DNA of 64,000 bases from Nyssa sinensis (lineage: Eukaryota > Streptophyta > Magnoliopsida > Cornales > Nyssaceae), in assembly GCA_008638375.1 (NCBI GenBank), contig CM018035.1:3833501-3897500 (forward strand). Direction: 5' to 3'. Each line of letters begins with the position of its first letter. Positions within the stretch are counted from its first letter, which is position 1. Below the pieces are notes generated by a model, which searched no databases, had not been told where the DNA came from, and worked only from the letters and a program-made list of their open reading frames with translations. Of this stretch, positions 1 to 10,800 are shown in pieces. The position numbers and the translations under genes are program-made.

Positions 1-1
1 T

Positions 2-793
2 TTGAAAAGGTTCAGGATGGATAAGTCCAATCCAATTTTGACTCCAATTGAGGAGAGGTTGAAATTAGTAAGAGATGGTACAGGTGATCTTGTGAATCCA
101 ACCTACTTCAAAAGGTTGGTGGGAAGCTTGAGATATTTGACTTCTACTAGGCCAGATATTGTGTTTGGTGTTGGATTGATTAGCAGATTTATGGAGACTC
201 CACATCAATCTCACTTGCAAGCTGCTAAACGGATTTTGCGATACATTCGAGGTACACAAAGTGATGGTATTTTTTATTCATCCTCTAACAGTTTGGAACT
301 CGTTGGATATACAGATAGTGATTGGGCAGGTGATACTGAGATGCGAAAGAGTACTTCAGGATATGTCTTTCATCTTGGTTCTGGTGTATTTTCTTGGTCT
401 TCTAAAAAGCAACAGGTTGTAGCTCTTTCAACAGCAGAGGCAGAGTACATTGCAGCAGGGAATACTGCTACTCAAGCAGTTTGGTTACGGCGGATGCTTG
501 GTATTCTACAACACAAGCAGGATGGACCGACAACAATATTTTGTGATAGCAAGTCAGCCATTGCATTGACGAAGAATCCAGTTTTTCATGGGAGAAGCAA
601 GCACATTGATATCAAGTTTCACTTCATTCGTGACTTGGTAAATGACAAGGAGATCCAGCTTGAGTTTTGTCCTTCTGAAGAATAAGTTGCAGATATTTTT
701 ACAAAGCCGCTCAAAACAAATTCCTTTTTGAAGTTAAAGAGATTACTTGGCATGGTAAAGTTTGAAGACCTTGGTTTAAGGGAGGCAATGTGA
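2..793 (+). pseudogene. Ty1/copia polyprotein, 3' end (RT tail and RNase H)
   Basis: This is the C-terminal part of a Ty1/copia Pol polyprotein that enters from outside the window. The reading frame is open from base 2 to a TAA at 683-685 and matches the end of copia reverse transcriptase followed by RNase H. Visible landmarks are TRPDIVFGVGLISRFM, the RNase H segment GYTDSDWAGD, STSGY, STAEAEY and the tail motif HIDIKFHFIRD. The TAA replaces the Gln codon that normally follows the SEE of this family. Past it the same frame stays open (VADIFTKPL is readable) to the natural-looking TGA at 791-793. A nonsense mutation therefore removes the last 36 residues. The purine-rich tract at 778-785 and the LTR follow immediately. 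The copy is decayed, and its 5' part cannot be judged here. Confidence 0.9.
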
Positions 794-1171
794 GCCAATT
801 AAACCAAGTTATATTTTTAGTAGGATTTTAAAGTTGAGTCATTGTAGTAGTAGGATTTGATTTATTTTAATCCTAATGAGACTAGGAGTCCTTGTCCTAG
901 TGGGAGTGGTATTTTAATTCAATTAGACTTAGAAATCCTAATTGCATTAGGATTAGGCTTTACATAATTTATATATATAGGTGTGTAGCCGTGTGGTAGA
1001 GAGTGCCAAGGTGTGTGTGCTGTGTGCCGCAAGCCAAAATATGTAACAATGAAGCAGCCGCAGAACAGTGAGTAGCAAGATTGTAAGCCAATATTCTGCC
1101 AAACCATGGTAAACCCAGTTTGAGTTATTTTTTTTCTCCAATAAAGTTCTTTATACACGTTTTCTGAGGCA
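789..1171 (+). repeat. 3' LTR of the left-edge copia element (approximate end)
   Basis: The segment begins TGTGAGCC directly after a polypurine tract (AAGGGAGG) at the end of the copia frame, as a 3' LTR should. It holds a TATA-like run near 970-981 and an AATAAA near 1140. The right end is placed at a CA near 1171, but the partner LTR lies outside the window, so this end is a guess to within tens of bases. No target-site duplication can be tested. Confidence 0.6.
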
Positions 1172-1738
1172 GGCTAAAGTTACTTTACTGCTTTGTTTTT
1201 TTATTCATGACATAATACAATATAAGCATGTTTGATTGTGGTAGCCGTAGCTAAGAATATAGCGGCCATTATTTTTGAGGCTAACATGTTTGACCGAACA
1301 TTGATGACACAACTTCATGAAAAACGAAGTGCATGTTTGACAGACCCATCGACGACATGGAAAATCACATGGTAGCTTTGTGTCGCTGGCAATGTAGTCT
1401 TCCATGTAGCCAACCATGCCATTATTTTGGGAAGCCGGACGTTAGGCTTAACTCCCTCTAAGTGACGATACATGGTATATGTAGCTGTCAAGTTGGTGAG
1501 TTTAGTTATATTTCGTATTAAACCAAGAAAATAATGCAATGAACACAATTCAGAAGAAATGAAGTACAAACAGAATCCATCTCCGAGTCCCTTCTTTACT
1601 AAGACATGTATAAATGTACTAATTTTTTAGTGGATTAAGTTTATGAATCAAATCAATCAAGTCTGTCAACTAGAATTTCTCGATGACAAGAACCAGTAAC
1701 AACTGAGAGAAAGAGAGAGAGCTTATGGGTTTTCTCAC
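1172..1738. other. Intron-like remnant beside the orphan SULTR exon
   Basis: This stretch lies downstream of the donor of the orphan minus-strand exon, so part of it should be old intron 1. About 180 bases next to the exon can be loosely aligned with intron 1 of the complete gene at 17757-17888, including a CT-rich start and a block of the type TTCATTTCTTCTGAATTGT. The part from about 1205 to 1450 matches nothing I recognise. No second SULTR exon was found here. The copia LTR ends at the left border. Confidence 0.4.
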
Positions 1739-2077
1739 CTGTGGGATTCCAAGGCTTGCAATGGTGAGTCCAGAGATAACATCAGATTTCAAAAGCTTAA
1801 AACTATAATCAGGTCCCCAATGAAAGATAGGGAAGAAAAACTGAAGAGCCAAAACCAATTTTCTAAAGTATGTTTGGTTCTTGAATCTGTGAAGTAGGTC
1901 ATCTGGGAAGAATATATCAGAGAAATTATGTTTGAGTTTCTGAAGAATGGTTTTGTGTGGTGGCAGGCAAACTTTGTGCACTTCCAAACTTGGCATTGCT
2001 TCTGTTGGGTCTGTGACTGTGATTTCATTGCACGCATGGTCTGACAAGTGTTCCTCTGTGTTAATGCTTACACCCAT
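1739..2077 (-). pseudogene. Orphan exon 1 of a SULTR3;4-like transporter gene
   Basis: An ATG at 2077 opens 113 codons ending SLGIPQ with an in-phase donor CAG|GTGAGA (1733-1741). Exon 1 of the complete gene at 17889-18227 has the same length and phase. By hand alignment about 81 of 113 residues are identical, including FFPDD, HRFKNQT and the SGLTIAS start of the first membrane segment. The exon is open and the donor intact, yet none of the 12 following exons is present before the copia element that occupies 1-1171. The gene is either truncated or split by that insertion, with the rest left of the window. I infer an older tandem duplicate of the gene at 13494-18227. A start at TTG 2095 is possible by frame, but the ATG matches the family. 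Confidence 0.8.
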
Positions 2078-2193
2078 CTCTGAGCAACTACCCAAAATCC
2101 TGAAATAAAAACCTCAACGCTGTTGAACGCAGAGGGAAAGAGGTTTTTTACTCTTGAGAAGCAGTTGTTGGTATTTCTTTCATGGAAAGCCTC

Positions 2194-2203
2194 GCCCTTT
2201 ATA
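2194..2203 (-). promoter_or_regulatory. TATA box of the orphan SULTR exon
   Basis: On the minus strand this reads TATAAAGGGC, about 117 bases upstream of the ATG. The complete paralogue has TATAAAAGGGC at 18361-18371, and both promoters share the nearby block GAAGCAGTTG(C/T)TGGTATTT. The conserved core promoter says the duplication included upstream DNA. Confidence 0.6.
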
Positions 2204-2281
2204 CCGTCAAAGGCACAAGCTCTCGCATCACTTGTACTACTCCGAAGGATTGATGTATAGTCACACCAGTAATATTGTATT

Positions 2282-2446
2282 TGAAGAAATAAAGAAGAGA
2301 AATGAATTTATATATATTTTTGTGTGTTTAAAACTATATAATATGAGGTCTATTTATAGGTACAATATGAGAATACAGTGTGGGAGTGTATCCAATGTGG
2401 GACAAAGTGGAAATAGAGTCTATGAGTAATCTAGAATATTCTAACA
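2282..2446 (-). repeat. 3' LTR of the 1384 bp element
   Basis: This 165 bp repeat starts TGAAGAAATAAAG and ends CTAACA on the plus strand. The matching copy is 3501-3665. It keeps both TG/CA ends. Confidence 0.88.
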
Positions 2447-2613
2447 TCCCCTCTCAAACTCGAGATGGCGAAGTCAACTGGAGTTTGGAAACAAGATCAT
2501 GGAGCCGACCAGGAGGATGAGACTTCGTGAAAATATTGGCAAGTTGATTTTCAGAAGAGACAGAGCGAAAATCCAACGTGCCCTGCTAAAGATGGTGCCG
2601 AATGAAGTGACAA

Positions 2614-2877
2614 TCAATTTGAATGGTGATAAAGTTTAGCTTCCAGTTGAAATTTCAAGGAAGCATCATACGTGCAGTTGTATCTTTTGGCCAGAAAATC
2701 CAGAGCAACCTTAGCATTCCCAAGTCTTGGAAGGAGACTATTGATGGATGGAACAAATATGTTGATAAACCAAGACAAAATCTTGTGGTGCGTACTACCC
2801 CATTCTTCCAGACGAGTTGAAAACGTCTCTTCTGTCTCATTTGCATTCTGTGTTGGTGTAGCAAGGTTTCCAGTCAC
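2614..2877 (-). pseudogene. gag-like fragment inside the LTR element
   Basis: An 87-codon open stretch reads with the layout of copia gag (UBN2-type): EETFSTRLEEWGSTHHKILSW then NAKVALDFLAKRY and LKFQLEAKLYH. In this family these segments precede the zinc knuckle. No CCHC knuckle, protease or Pol sequence follows before the LTR. It is a remnant of the parental element, not a working capsid gene. Confidence 0.55.
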
Positions 2878-3485
2878 ATAACGTCATAATCGGCGTCCTC
2901 TCAAGAAAACCTCTATATTCTGAGCCCACATACTATAATTGGATCCATCCAATATTATGTCTATAAGACGAACAATAGAATCGAGATTCGATGCAGATTG
3001 AGATATATCGAATCTTCAAACGTATAAGCAGATAGCAAAAAGGAAAGCAGGACGAAACTGAGCAGAATGCACCCGATTTGAAAAAGTCAATGGTCAAAGT
3101 CAACAGTCAACAATCAAAGTCAACGGTCAACGGTCAACAGTGATGTGGCGGCAGAAGCTGAAGTGGATCTAGGATTGATGTGGCAGTGACATGGCTAGGG
3201 CTGACGTGGCAGCGCAAGGATGAGGCTGGCACGTGGGGCGGCGTGTGAGGGCACGTGGTAGCTCCGATGGGGGCGATCTTGGAGGCGTTGGACTCCTCTC
3301 TGAATGGGTTGTCCAATGGTGGTGACACCTTTGTGAGATGGTGACCGGAACAGTGTAAAATTGAGGAAGACAGAGAGGAATGGCAGTGCGTGGCAGTTCG
3401 TGAGGTAAGATACCGTCATAAGAAAGAGCACCGAAAATTTGCCGAAAGAACGACTGAAAAAAATAAGATTACAAGCCACAAGTCT

Positions 3486-3500
3486 GTGGCTCTGATACCA
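3486..3500 (-). other. Primer-binding site, initiator tRNA-Met type
   Basis: The minus strand reads TGGTATCAGAGCCAC directly next to the 5' LTR end at 3501. This is the classic plant copia primer site, and it fixes the element's orientation. Confidence 0.85.
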
Positions 3501-3665
3501 TAAAGAAATAAAGAAGAGAAAAGAATTTATATATATTTCTGTGTGTTTAAAATTATACAATATGAGGTCTATTTATAGGTACAATATGATAATACAATGT
3601 GAGAGTGTATCCGATATGGAACAAAGTGAAAATAGAGTCTATGAGTAATCTAGAATATTCTAACA
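3501..3665 (-). repeat. 5' LTR of the 1384 bp element
   Basis: This is the 165 bp partner of 2282-2446. Its terminal CA has mutated to TA on the minus strand (plus-strand start TAAAG instead of TGAAG). Confidence 0.88.
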
Positions 3666-3670
3666 GTATT

Positions 3671-4340
3671 ATATATGTATATGTAACCTTCTTTAATCGT
3701 TGAAACTATTACAGGGACCATCCTCTACTTGTATGTGGAATTCTTTGCTTGGACTGTACCCCTACATCTACCTGATAGTGTGTCTTTTGAATAGTATTGT
3801 ATTATTTGTGCTATGGCCTACTTGAAAGGGTGGGGTCATGCACACAGTGTAATATTATTAAAATAAGAAATAACTTAAAAAGTAGTATATTAGATTTATT
3901 TAAGAATTTTTTTCAATTGCAGAAGCCTAGTTCGAGTAGGAATTTTTAAGTTAACAATGTTGTCAAAATTCTTTAATGAGTCTGGTACACCATTTTTATT
4001 ATTTGTTTTTTTAATAATGTCATATCATGTATTTTAATTCACATTTTTTAAAGAATGGTAACATACATAATATAAAATTATTAAAATAACACACTTCCAT
4101 ATAATATCCTGACCCACTTAATAATCTCTTAAAATTTTGCACCTTATACCAACATTTGACACTTCAACAATATACATAGACTTATTAATATATTTTCTTA
4201 ATAAATATGATAGAATATTATAAAAAGAACACAAAGTGTCCCAAATTTAAAAAAAAAAAATCAAAATATTATACTGAGATCAATAAACACATGACAATTC
4301 AAACTGATATGTTTAATGTTGATTACTGAATAATTTTTGC
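3671..4340. other. AT-rich intergenic, nothing identified
   Basis: Short A and T runs with no frame, repeat pair or conserved motif that I can support. Confidence 0.5.
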
Positions 4341-4361
4341 ATGGTTCTTTAGTTCCAGCTC

Positions 4362-4662
4362 ATGATAAAATCAAATCATGTCAGCTCTTCATCAGCATTG
4401 TCCTTGACAAGGTCAACAAGACCCTCTCAAATCATTAATAGCGGAATTGGGAACACCAAAGCAGATTTGGGGACAATCGCAAGGTCCGGGACGAAGGAAT
4501 TCATGGAGACTGATGTGAGCATGATTGGTCGATCCAGTGTTGGGTTCTACTCTGCTTATCTTGTTGCAGAGAAACTCATCGTGATAACTAAGCACAACGA
4601 TGATGATAAGCAGTAAACATGGGAATCTCAACCTGCATGTTCGGTCATTCACTGTTACTAGG
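4362..4662 (+). pseudogene. HSP90 N-terminal (ATPase domain) fragment
   Basis: The translation carries unmistakable HSP90 N-domain sequence: a DKVNKTL-like strand, [10 protein letters not shown], then [24 protein letters not shown] and TKHNDDD. Further WESQ and SFTVTRE lie beyond a TAA at 4614-4616. Damage is clear: one extra base shifts frame near 4430, about three residues are missing before GTIARS, about six are missing before DVSMIG, the conserved QFGVGF has become RSSVGF, and there is an in-frame stop. No HSP90 sequence was found on either side. It is a short dead copy of a cytosolic HSP90 gene, by retrotransposition or capture; the mechanism is not visible. Confidence 0.85.
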
Positions 4663-4669
4663 GAACGGA

Positions 4670-6349
4670 CACTAACAGAGTATTAGAACTCTTGTTTCAC
4701 GAGGTTTACGGGGTGTCATATTTGTACTCTCTTACCTTGTTAAGTCGGAATTCGAATTCTCGTATTCTATTATGTCGGCATGATATTTCTCTACTTACAA
4801 AACAGGTTACACGTGAAAGAGATTGTTAGCTTAATATAGTGCTCGTTTAGATGGGACTTCAGTATAACATATTTTGTCATTTGATATGGGACCTTGTATA
4901 ATCTATTTTTTGTGCTCAAGGAAGTAGAACAAGTTAAGCATTATAATGTTAAAGAAACCCTACATGTTTAATTTTGGTTAGTTTGAAACAAACGATGTTT
5001 CTTGTGCTGATGATATTGTTTTCCAAAAATCCAAGGTGGGTATGTCTGCTATCCTGTTTTTACATTTTACTCTTTTTAATCATTTGCATTAACACTGAGA
5101 TCTACATATGAAAATGGGCATTTTTATAGATTATGTGGGGTAAAAAAAAAAATTCTTCCAAGGCGTTTGATTACACCACCCCTAAAAATAAAAAAATAAA
5201 AACACCTCTTAACTATAGTCAAAATTTGACACAAATGACGTAAAATTTTCTTCTAATGCCATGCTATCCAGCCTATCATATTAGAGGAGTGTTATCGAGG
5301 CTGCTATATTTGACAGGTGAGATAGCATTGTTCTATCCTCTCTAGCAAGACTTTTTTATTTGCTTTCTTATTTTTGTCATGTTGCACATGTTGTCAATAA
5401 ATAGCATTTTTTATGAAATGTATTGTTTCAATGACATTTTACATTGAAAATAGTTTAAGATCTTAAGAGGAGGCTAAATACTTTAAGATCTTAAGAGGAG
5501 GCTATCCCACTCTGCCCCTGACCCAACACAAGTTGTGTTAGCCCCCACCCCGCCAGGCGGACGTTCTATAGATGACTGAGATGTATTTTATGGGACAGAA
5601 AGAGGACAGAAACAGAAAGAGGGAGACCCCAAGCAACCAACGTGTCTCCTCGGATTCCTTGAAGATTCAGTCTCTTCCATCTTAAATTCCTAGTTAAAGC
5701 AGATTCTTTGAATATTCCACCATTGTTTTTTAGTGACTGTATAGACTGCCACTGTTTCCGTGACATTTCCCCTCTCAAATGTCTCAAACTTGTATAACAT
5801 AACAATGACAGCAACTAGGTTTTGGTTGCGAAAACTGCGTTTTATGTTCCAAAATCTCTATTGGGAATTGGCACTCTCCCTCACTCTCATCGCCGCATCC
5901 ATTCATATATACAACAGTGACTAGTACTGTTTAGAATTTTCTCAATTGTCAAATTTACAATTCTCTTGTAGAGGATTGAAGGGAACAATGAAGAATTATT
6001 TAAGTTCTAAGAAAAGTCCAAATTAGAATCTGCATAAGAAAATCATGTCATTATATCATACCCCAAGAATCAATTGTCCTCTAATGTACAAAATTCCAAC
6101 AATTTGGACTTAACCTTTTTTTTTTTTGTAATGAAATAAGAACTTCATTACCATCAAATGAAATTGTATTATAAGCAAGAACCCATTTGTACTTCCCTAG
6201 ATGTGCTTCCTAAATTTGTCTTTTGTTGTCAAGGGAGAGACAATTTTCTATGCCATTCTTAACTTGCTTTCATCTTCCAATGAAGGGTAAAACTATAGTA
6301 TCAGAACCAGTGACCCACCAAATAATGAGTTCTACTAATTTAATAAAGA
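4670..6349. other. Intergenic, no supported gene
   Basis: A short direct repeat (ACTTTAAGATCTTAAGAGGAGGCTA-type unit) occurs twice around 5452-5503. A minus-strand open stretch at 5566-5814 does not resemble a family I know and has no splice or promoter context. Confidence 0.45.
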
Positions 6350-6540
6350 GTAAATTATACTTATCTCCCTTAAGATTTCTGACAATTACAGAAAACTCTC
6401 TTATAGTTTTTGAAATAACACTGTCTCTCTTCTGGTTTACTGATTTATAACATATTCTCCCTATCGTCAAGAATCGTTAGTTGACTTAACGAAATTCGAT
6501 GATGTCAGCTTCAAATTTTATTCAAATAACAACTTTGCCC

Positions 6541-6580
6541 TTGCTTAAGGTTTTCTCTCTTCTCTCTCTAACCCCCCCAC

Positions 6581-6612
<32 letters not shown>
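6541..6612. repeat. CT/CA/TA compound microsatellite
   Basis: Runs of CT, then (CA)n, then (TA)n follow each other without a break. Simple-sequence DNA, no other function visible. Confidence 0.8.
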
Positions 6613-6649
6613 ATTACAATTTACTTCACATAAAAAATTAGGTCACTAT

Positions 6650-6900
6650 AATTACTGTAATTTTTTTTAAAAAAAAAAACATATTAAATAAATCTAAATC
6701 ACTGTAAATTATTTTTTTCAAAAAAATAAAAATTCAATTAAATAAATCCAAATCACTGTAAATTTTTTTTTTCAACAAAATAAAAATTCAATTAAATAAA
6801 TCTAAATCACTGTAAATATTTTTATTTCAAAAAAATAAAAAATTAATTAAATAAATTCAAATCACTGTAAATTTTTTTTTTAAAAAAAAACTAAAAATCC
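6650..6900. repeat. 54 bp tandem repeat, four to five units
   Basis: The block AAATCACTGTAAAT recurs with its conserved CACTGTAAAT core starting at 6700, 6754, 6808 and 6863. That is a period of 54-55 bases. Each unit also contains a T-run, an A-run and AATTAAATAAATC. A decayed unit precedes at about 6643. It lies just inside the proposed left inverted end of the MULE-like element. Confidence 0.8.
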
Positions 6901-6904
6901 AATT

Positions 6905-7350
6905 CAATAAAGCCACTGCCGCCAACAAGCATCCGCCCAAGATTTTCGTCAGCTCCATCGACATGGTTCTTCAACATCAAAGGAACTGCCCCTCTATCTT
7001 CGTCTTTTTTCTCTGCTGCTGGAACTGGAGCGATGTTGCAGGACCCAGGTGCAACCCATCGGATTCCAATGGTCTGGCGACGAACCTGACGCTGTCCCAA
7101 TCCCAGACCTGGGTTCCAGTTCTCCCTGGCCGAGGTTAACGGCTCCAGGTGAAAATTTGGTCCCTGATAAGGTAGAGTACGCTTCTTCAACATGGGATGG
7201 GCTGGTAAGGGTTACAACAACACAACCACCAACATCGCAGCCATTGCCGGCACCATCACCATCTCCGCTGCCACCTGAAACCACCGAAGCAACCACACGG
7301 CCACCGACCACCGAAGCAACCACCGTAATCGACCACAGTGGAATTGACTA
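6905..7350. other. GC-rich, open-on-both-strands block; possible captured exon
   Basis: This block has clearly higher GC than its flanks and is open in several frames. A plus-strand frame at 7049-7351 is proline/threonine-rich at its end (SPSPLPPETTEATTRPPTTE), and minus frames are glycine-rich. Neither matches a family I recognise. The low-complexity tail argues against trusting it as a protein. It may be host DNA carried by the surrounding MULE-like element. Confidence 0.3.
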
Positions 7351-7442
7351 GATTCGACCACCGCCAACCATATCCAAGCATCTAACTGATTTTCCTATCT
7401 TCTCTCTCTGCAAAAGAGGGTTTTGTAATCTAAAACACTCTT

Positions 7443-7446
<4 letters not shown>

Positions 7447-7487
<41 letters not shown>

Positions 7488-7497
7488 CATACATACG
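7447..7497. repeat. (AT)n then (ACAT)n microsatellite
   Basis: About 18 AT units run into four ACAT units. Simple sequence within the MULE-like element, just left of the copia insertion. Confidence 0.9.
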
Positions 7498-7555
7498 CAC
7501 ACAATCACACACAAAATCCCTCTTAATCTGCAATCCCTCTCTCTTTCTTACAAAC

Positions 7556-7875
7556 TGTAAGTTTAAAAGTTGAAAGAGCAATTCTGTAGACTAAGATTTG
7601 CTGATAAGAAGGGAGAGATATACAGGAATGAAAAATTGGGAATTCAATCTTATTTCAAATTGTAATTTTGCATACAATATAAAGACTGAAAAATTAACTA
7701 AAAACCGAGAATCATGCCATGAGGCACTACTAGATATAACAAAATAACCAAATCCTATAAACTAGGAACAGATAAACAAGATTAAACATCCTACAAAACA
7801 GCAGCAGATAAACTTGACAGATCTGATCCTGATGCACATAATCTGATCTGATCCTGATGCACAAAACCAGCAACA
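7556..7875 (-). repeat. 3' LTR of the young copia element
   Basis: This is the 320 bp copy next to the polypurine tract. It begins TGTAAGTTTAAAAGTTG on the plus strand, ends GCAACA, and contains a tandem pair of GATCCTGATGCACA-type units at 7825-7863. One base differs from 11842-12161. Confidence 0.96.
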
Positions 7876-7887
7876 CTCCTCCTTGCA

Positions 7888-10800
7888 TTAGGAGCTGCAA
7901 ACTCCAAGTCTCTGCCTAAGAAGCTCAAATTTGTTTGCTGGTAACGGCTTTGTGAAAATGTCTGCAAGCTGCTCTTCTGAACTGCAATAAACCAAACTCA
8001 CTTCCCTTTCTTTCTGCACTTCTCTTAAAAAAAATAGCTTAATCTTAAAATGTTTAGTTTTTCCATGAAAAACTGGATTATGAGATATTGCAATTGCAGC
8101 CTGATTGTCCACAAATACCTCTGTATCATTCAATTGCTTCATATGTAAATCACATAACAGCTTCCTCAGCCACAATGCTTGATTAACTGCTGCTGTAGCA
8201 GCAACAAATTCAGCTTCTGCAGTAGACTGTGCCACGGTTTCTTGCTTCTTGGAACACCAGGAAAACACACCTGATCCTAGACTGAAGCAGTACCCAGATG
8301 TACTCTTCATATCATCCACGGATCCACCCCAATCACTGTCAGAAAATCCCATTAACTTGAAGTTTTGACACTTCTTGAATTTTACACCAAAGTTAACAGT
8401 CCCTTTGATGTATCTAATGACCCTTTTTGCTGCTTTAAGATGCATTTCACTAGCACAATGCATAAATCGAGAGAGAATGCTTACAGCAAAAAGAATATCT
8501 GGCCTGGTTGCAGTTAGATACATTAAACATCCAACCATGCTTCTAAAATAGCCTTCATCAATTTTGTCAGTGCCATCATCCTTACACAAACTTTCCTTCT
8601 GACTCATTGGTGTAGTCATTGCTTTGCATTCCCCCATGCAGAATTTTTTAAGTATCTCCTTAGCATACTTTCTCTGACAAATGAAAACTTCCCCTTCATC
8701 TTGTTTGATCTCCATGCCAAGGAAATATGTCATTAAACCAAGATCTGTCATGTCAAAAACCAGCATCATCTCTTGCTTGAATTCATCAACAGTCTTGGCA
8801 TTGTTACCTGTTACCAACAAATCATCGACATACAATGACACAATAAGGAAGTCATTCTCTTTTTTCTTAACATAGAGAGTAACTTCTGATAGACTTCTTG
8901 TAAAACCCAAGCTCAATAGGTGTTCATCTATCCTACTATACCAGGCTCTAGGCGCTTGTTTTAAGCCATAGAGAGCCTTTTTTAGTAGGTAAACTTTGTC
9001 TTCATGGAATTCTTCAATGAATCCTTCTGGTTGCTCAACAAAGATCTCCTCCTGCAGTAGACCATTTAAGAAGGCAGATTTTACATATAATTGGAACACT
9101 TTCCAATCGTTTTGGGCTGCCACATCTAGTACCAGTCGAATGGTGTCCAATCTAGCAACTGGAGCAAACGTATCTGAGTAATCAATTCCAAAAACTTGAG
9201 CGTACCCCTTGACAACAAGCCTTGCTTTGTGTTTATTGATGGAACCATCAGCATTGAGCTTGGTTCTAAACACCCATTTTACTCCAATAATTTTCCTATC
9301 CTTTGGTCTGTCAACTAGCTCCCAAGTCTTGTGCTTTTTGATCATTGACAACTCCTCCTCCATTGCCTTCTTCCATTTCTGATCTTTAATGGCTTCTTCG
9401 TAACTTGCAGGTTCACAAATAGCCACATTGCATCTTTGATAGATGTCATGGAGTGGTCTTGTGCCACGGATTGGTAGATCTTCTTCCAATTCTTCTTGCA
9501 GCTGTTCAGGAGCGTGCTCATCTGCTGTTTGGAAAGGAGAACTTGATTTTTGCTTGATTGTGGATGGCTCTTGTATCTGATCCCAGTTCCACTTCACATC
9601 CTCATTGAAGGACACATCTCTACTGATAATTAACTTTCCTGTTTGAGGTTGATACACCTTGTAGGCTTTAGAAGAAGCACTGTAACCCACAAAGATGCCT
9701 GGTTCTGATCTTTTGTCAAGTTTATCACGCTTGACCTGTGGAACATGAGAAAAACAAACACAACCAAACACTCTAAGGAAATTGAGTGAAGGTTTATAAC
9801 CATACCATGCCTCAAATGGAGTTTTATCTTTCAATGCCTTGGTAGGCAATCTATTCTGCAAGAAAACTGCAGTACTTGCCGCCTCAGCCCAAAATTTCTT
9901 TGGCAACTCTTTATCATGAAGCATGCATCTGGTCATCTCCATTATGTATCTGTTTCTCCTTTCACTCACTCCATTTTGTTGCGGACTATATGGAGCAGTG
10001 AGCTGATGTTCAATGCCTACTTCCTCACAAAATGAATCAAATTCTTTTGAGGTGTATTCCTTTCCATTATCTGATCTTAGAATTTGAATTCTGCAGCCAC
10101 TTTGGTTTTCCACCATTTTCTTGAACTTCCAAAATACACCAGCTACTTCTGATTTGAATTTTAAGAAAAAAATCCAGCACAATCTTGTAAAATCATCTAT
10201 GAAAGTAATGTAATACCTGCTTCCAGCTAATGAAGGAGTTCTTTGAGGACCGGATACGTCTGTGTGTATTAGCTGCAACTTTTGAGTGGCTCTCCAGGTT
10301 GATTTTGGAAATGGTTTTCTGTTTTGCTTACCATATTGACAAGCATTGCAGTTTGGTAAGTGATCTCCAAAGGCTGGTAACCCAGTTGTGAGCTCCTTTC
10401 TTTTCAAGAGCTGCATGCTTTGCAAGTGACAATGACCAAGTCTCTTGTGCCATATCTCAGTGTTGCTGGTTTCGGTGGGAAATGCAGCATGTTCTTCTTT
10501 GATGGGATCAAAAGAAAAACTTTTGCCCTTCATTCTCACTCTGAGAATTTCCTGACCAGTGATATCAAAAATATAACAAAAGCTATCTTCAAAAATCACT
10601 TTAAAACCTTTGTTAATCAATTGACCTACACTCAACAAGTTTTGGTCAATTTCTGGTACATAGAGAACATCAGAAATTTTCTTTGGGCCTGCACTGCTGG
10701 ATATGGTGATTGTCCCTTTCCCTTTGACAGAGATAAAATCACCATTACCAATTCTTACTTTAGTAATGTCAGTTGGCCTCAAATCTCTGAAGAGTTCCTT

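Larger units (their letters stand above)
2277..3670 (-). mobile_element. Non-autonomous copia-type LTR element, 1384 bp, with TSD
   Basis: Two 165 bp direct repeats (2282-2446 and 3501-3665) bound a 1054 bp interior. The element is flanked by a perfect 5 bp target-site duplication, GTATT (2277-2281 and 3666-3670). Read on the minus strand, the LTR begins TGTTAGAATATTC. A primer-binding site TGGTATCAGAGCCAC, complementary to initiator tRNA-Met, follows the 5' LTR (3486-3500). A polypurine tract GAGAGGGGA precedes the 3' LTR (2447-2455). The interior has no pol, only a gag-like fragment at 2614-2877 and a run of near-repeats of GTCAACGGTCAAC around 3090-3140. The two LTRs differ at more than ten positions, so the insertion is old. 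It must have relied on enzymes from a full-length relative. The element sits about 80 bases upstream of the TATA box at 2194. Confidence 0.9.

Noticed and set aside
3195..3560. 121-codon minus-strand frame inside the LTR element
   Set aside because: It crosses the primer-binding site and LTR boundary, so it cannot be a real element gene.
5566..5814. 82-codon minus-strand open stretch
   Set aside because: No recognisable domain, no splice or promoter context, and flanking DNA is repeat-like.
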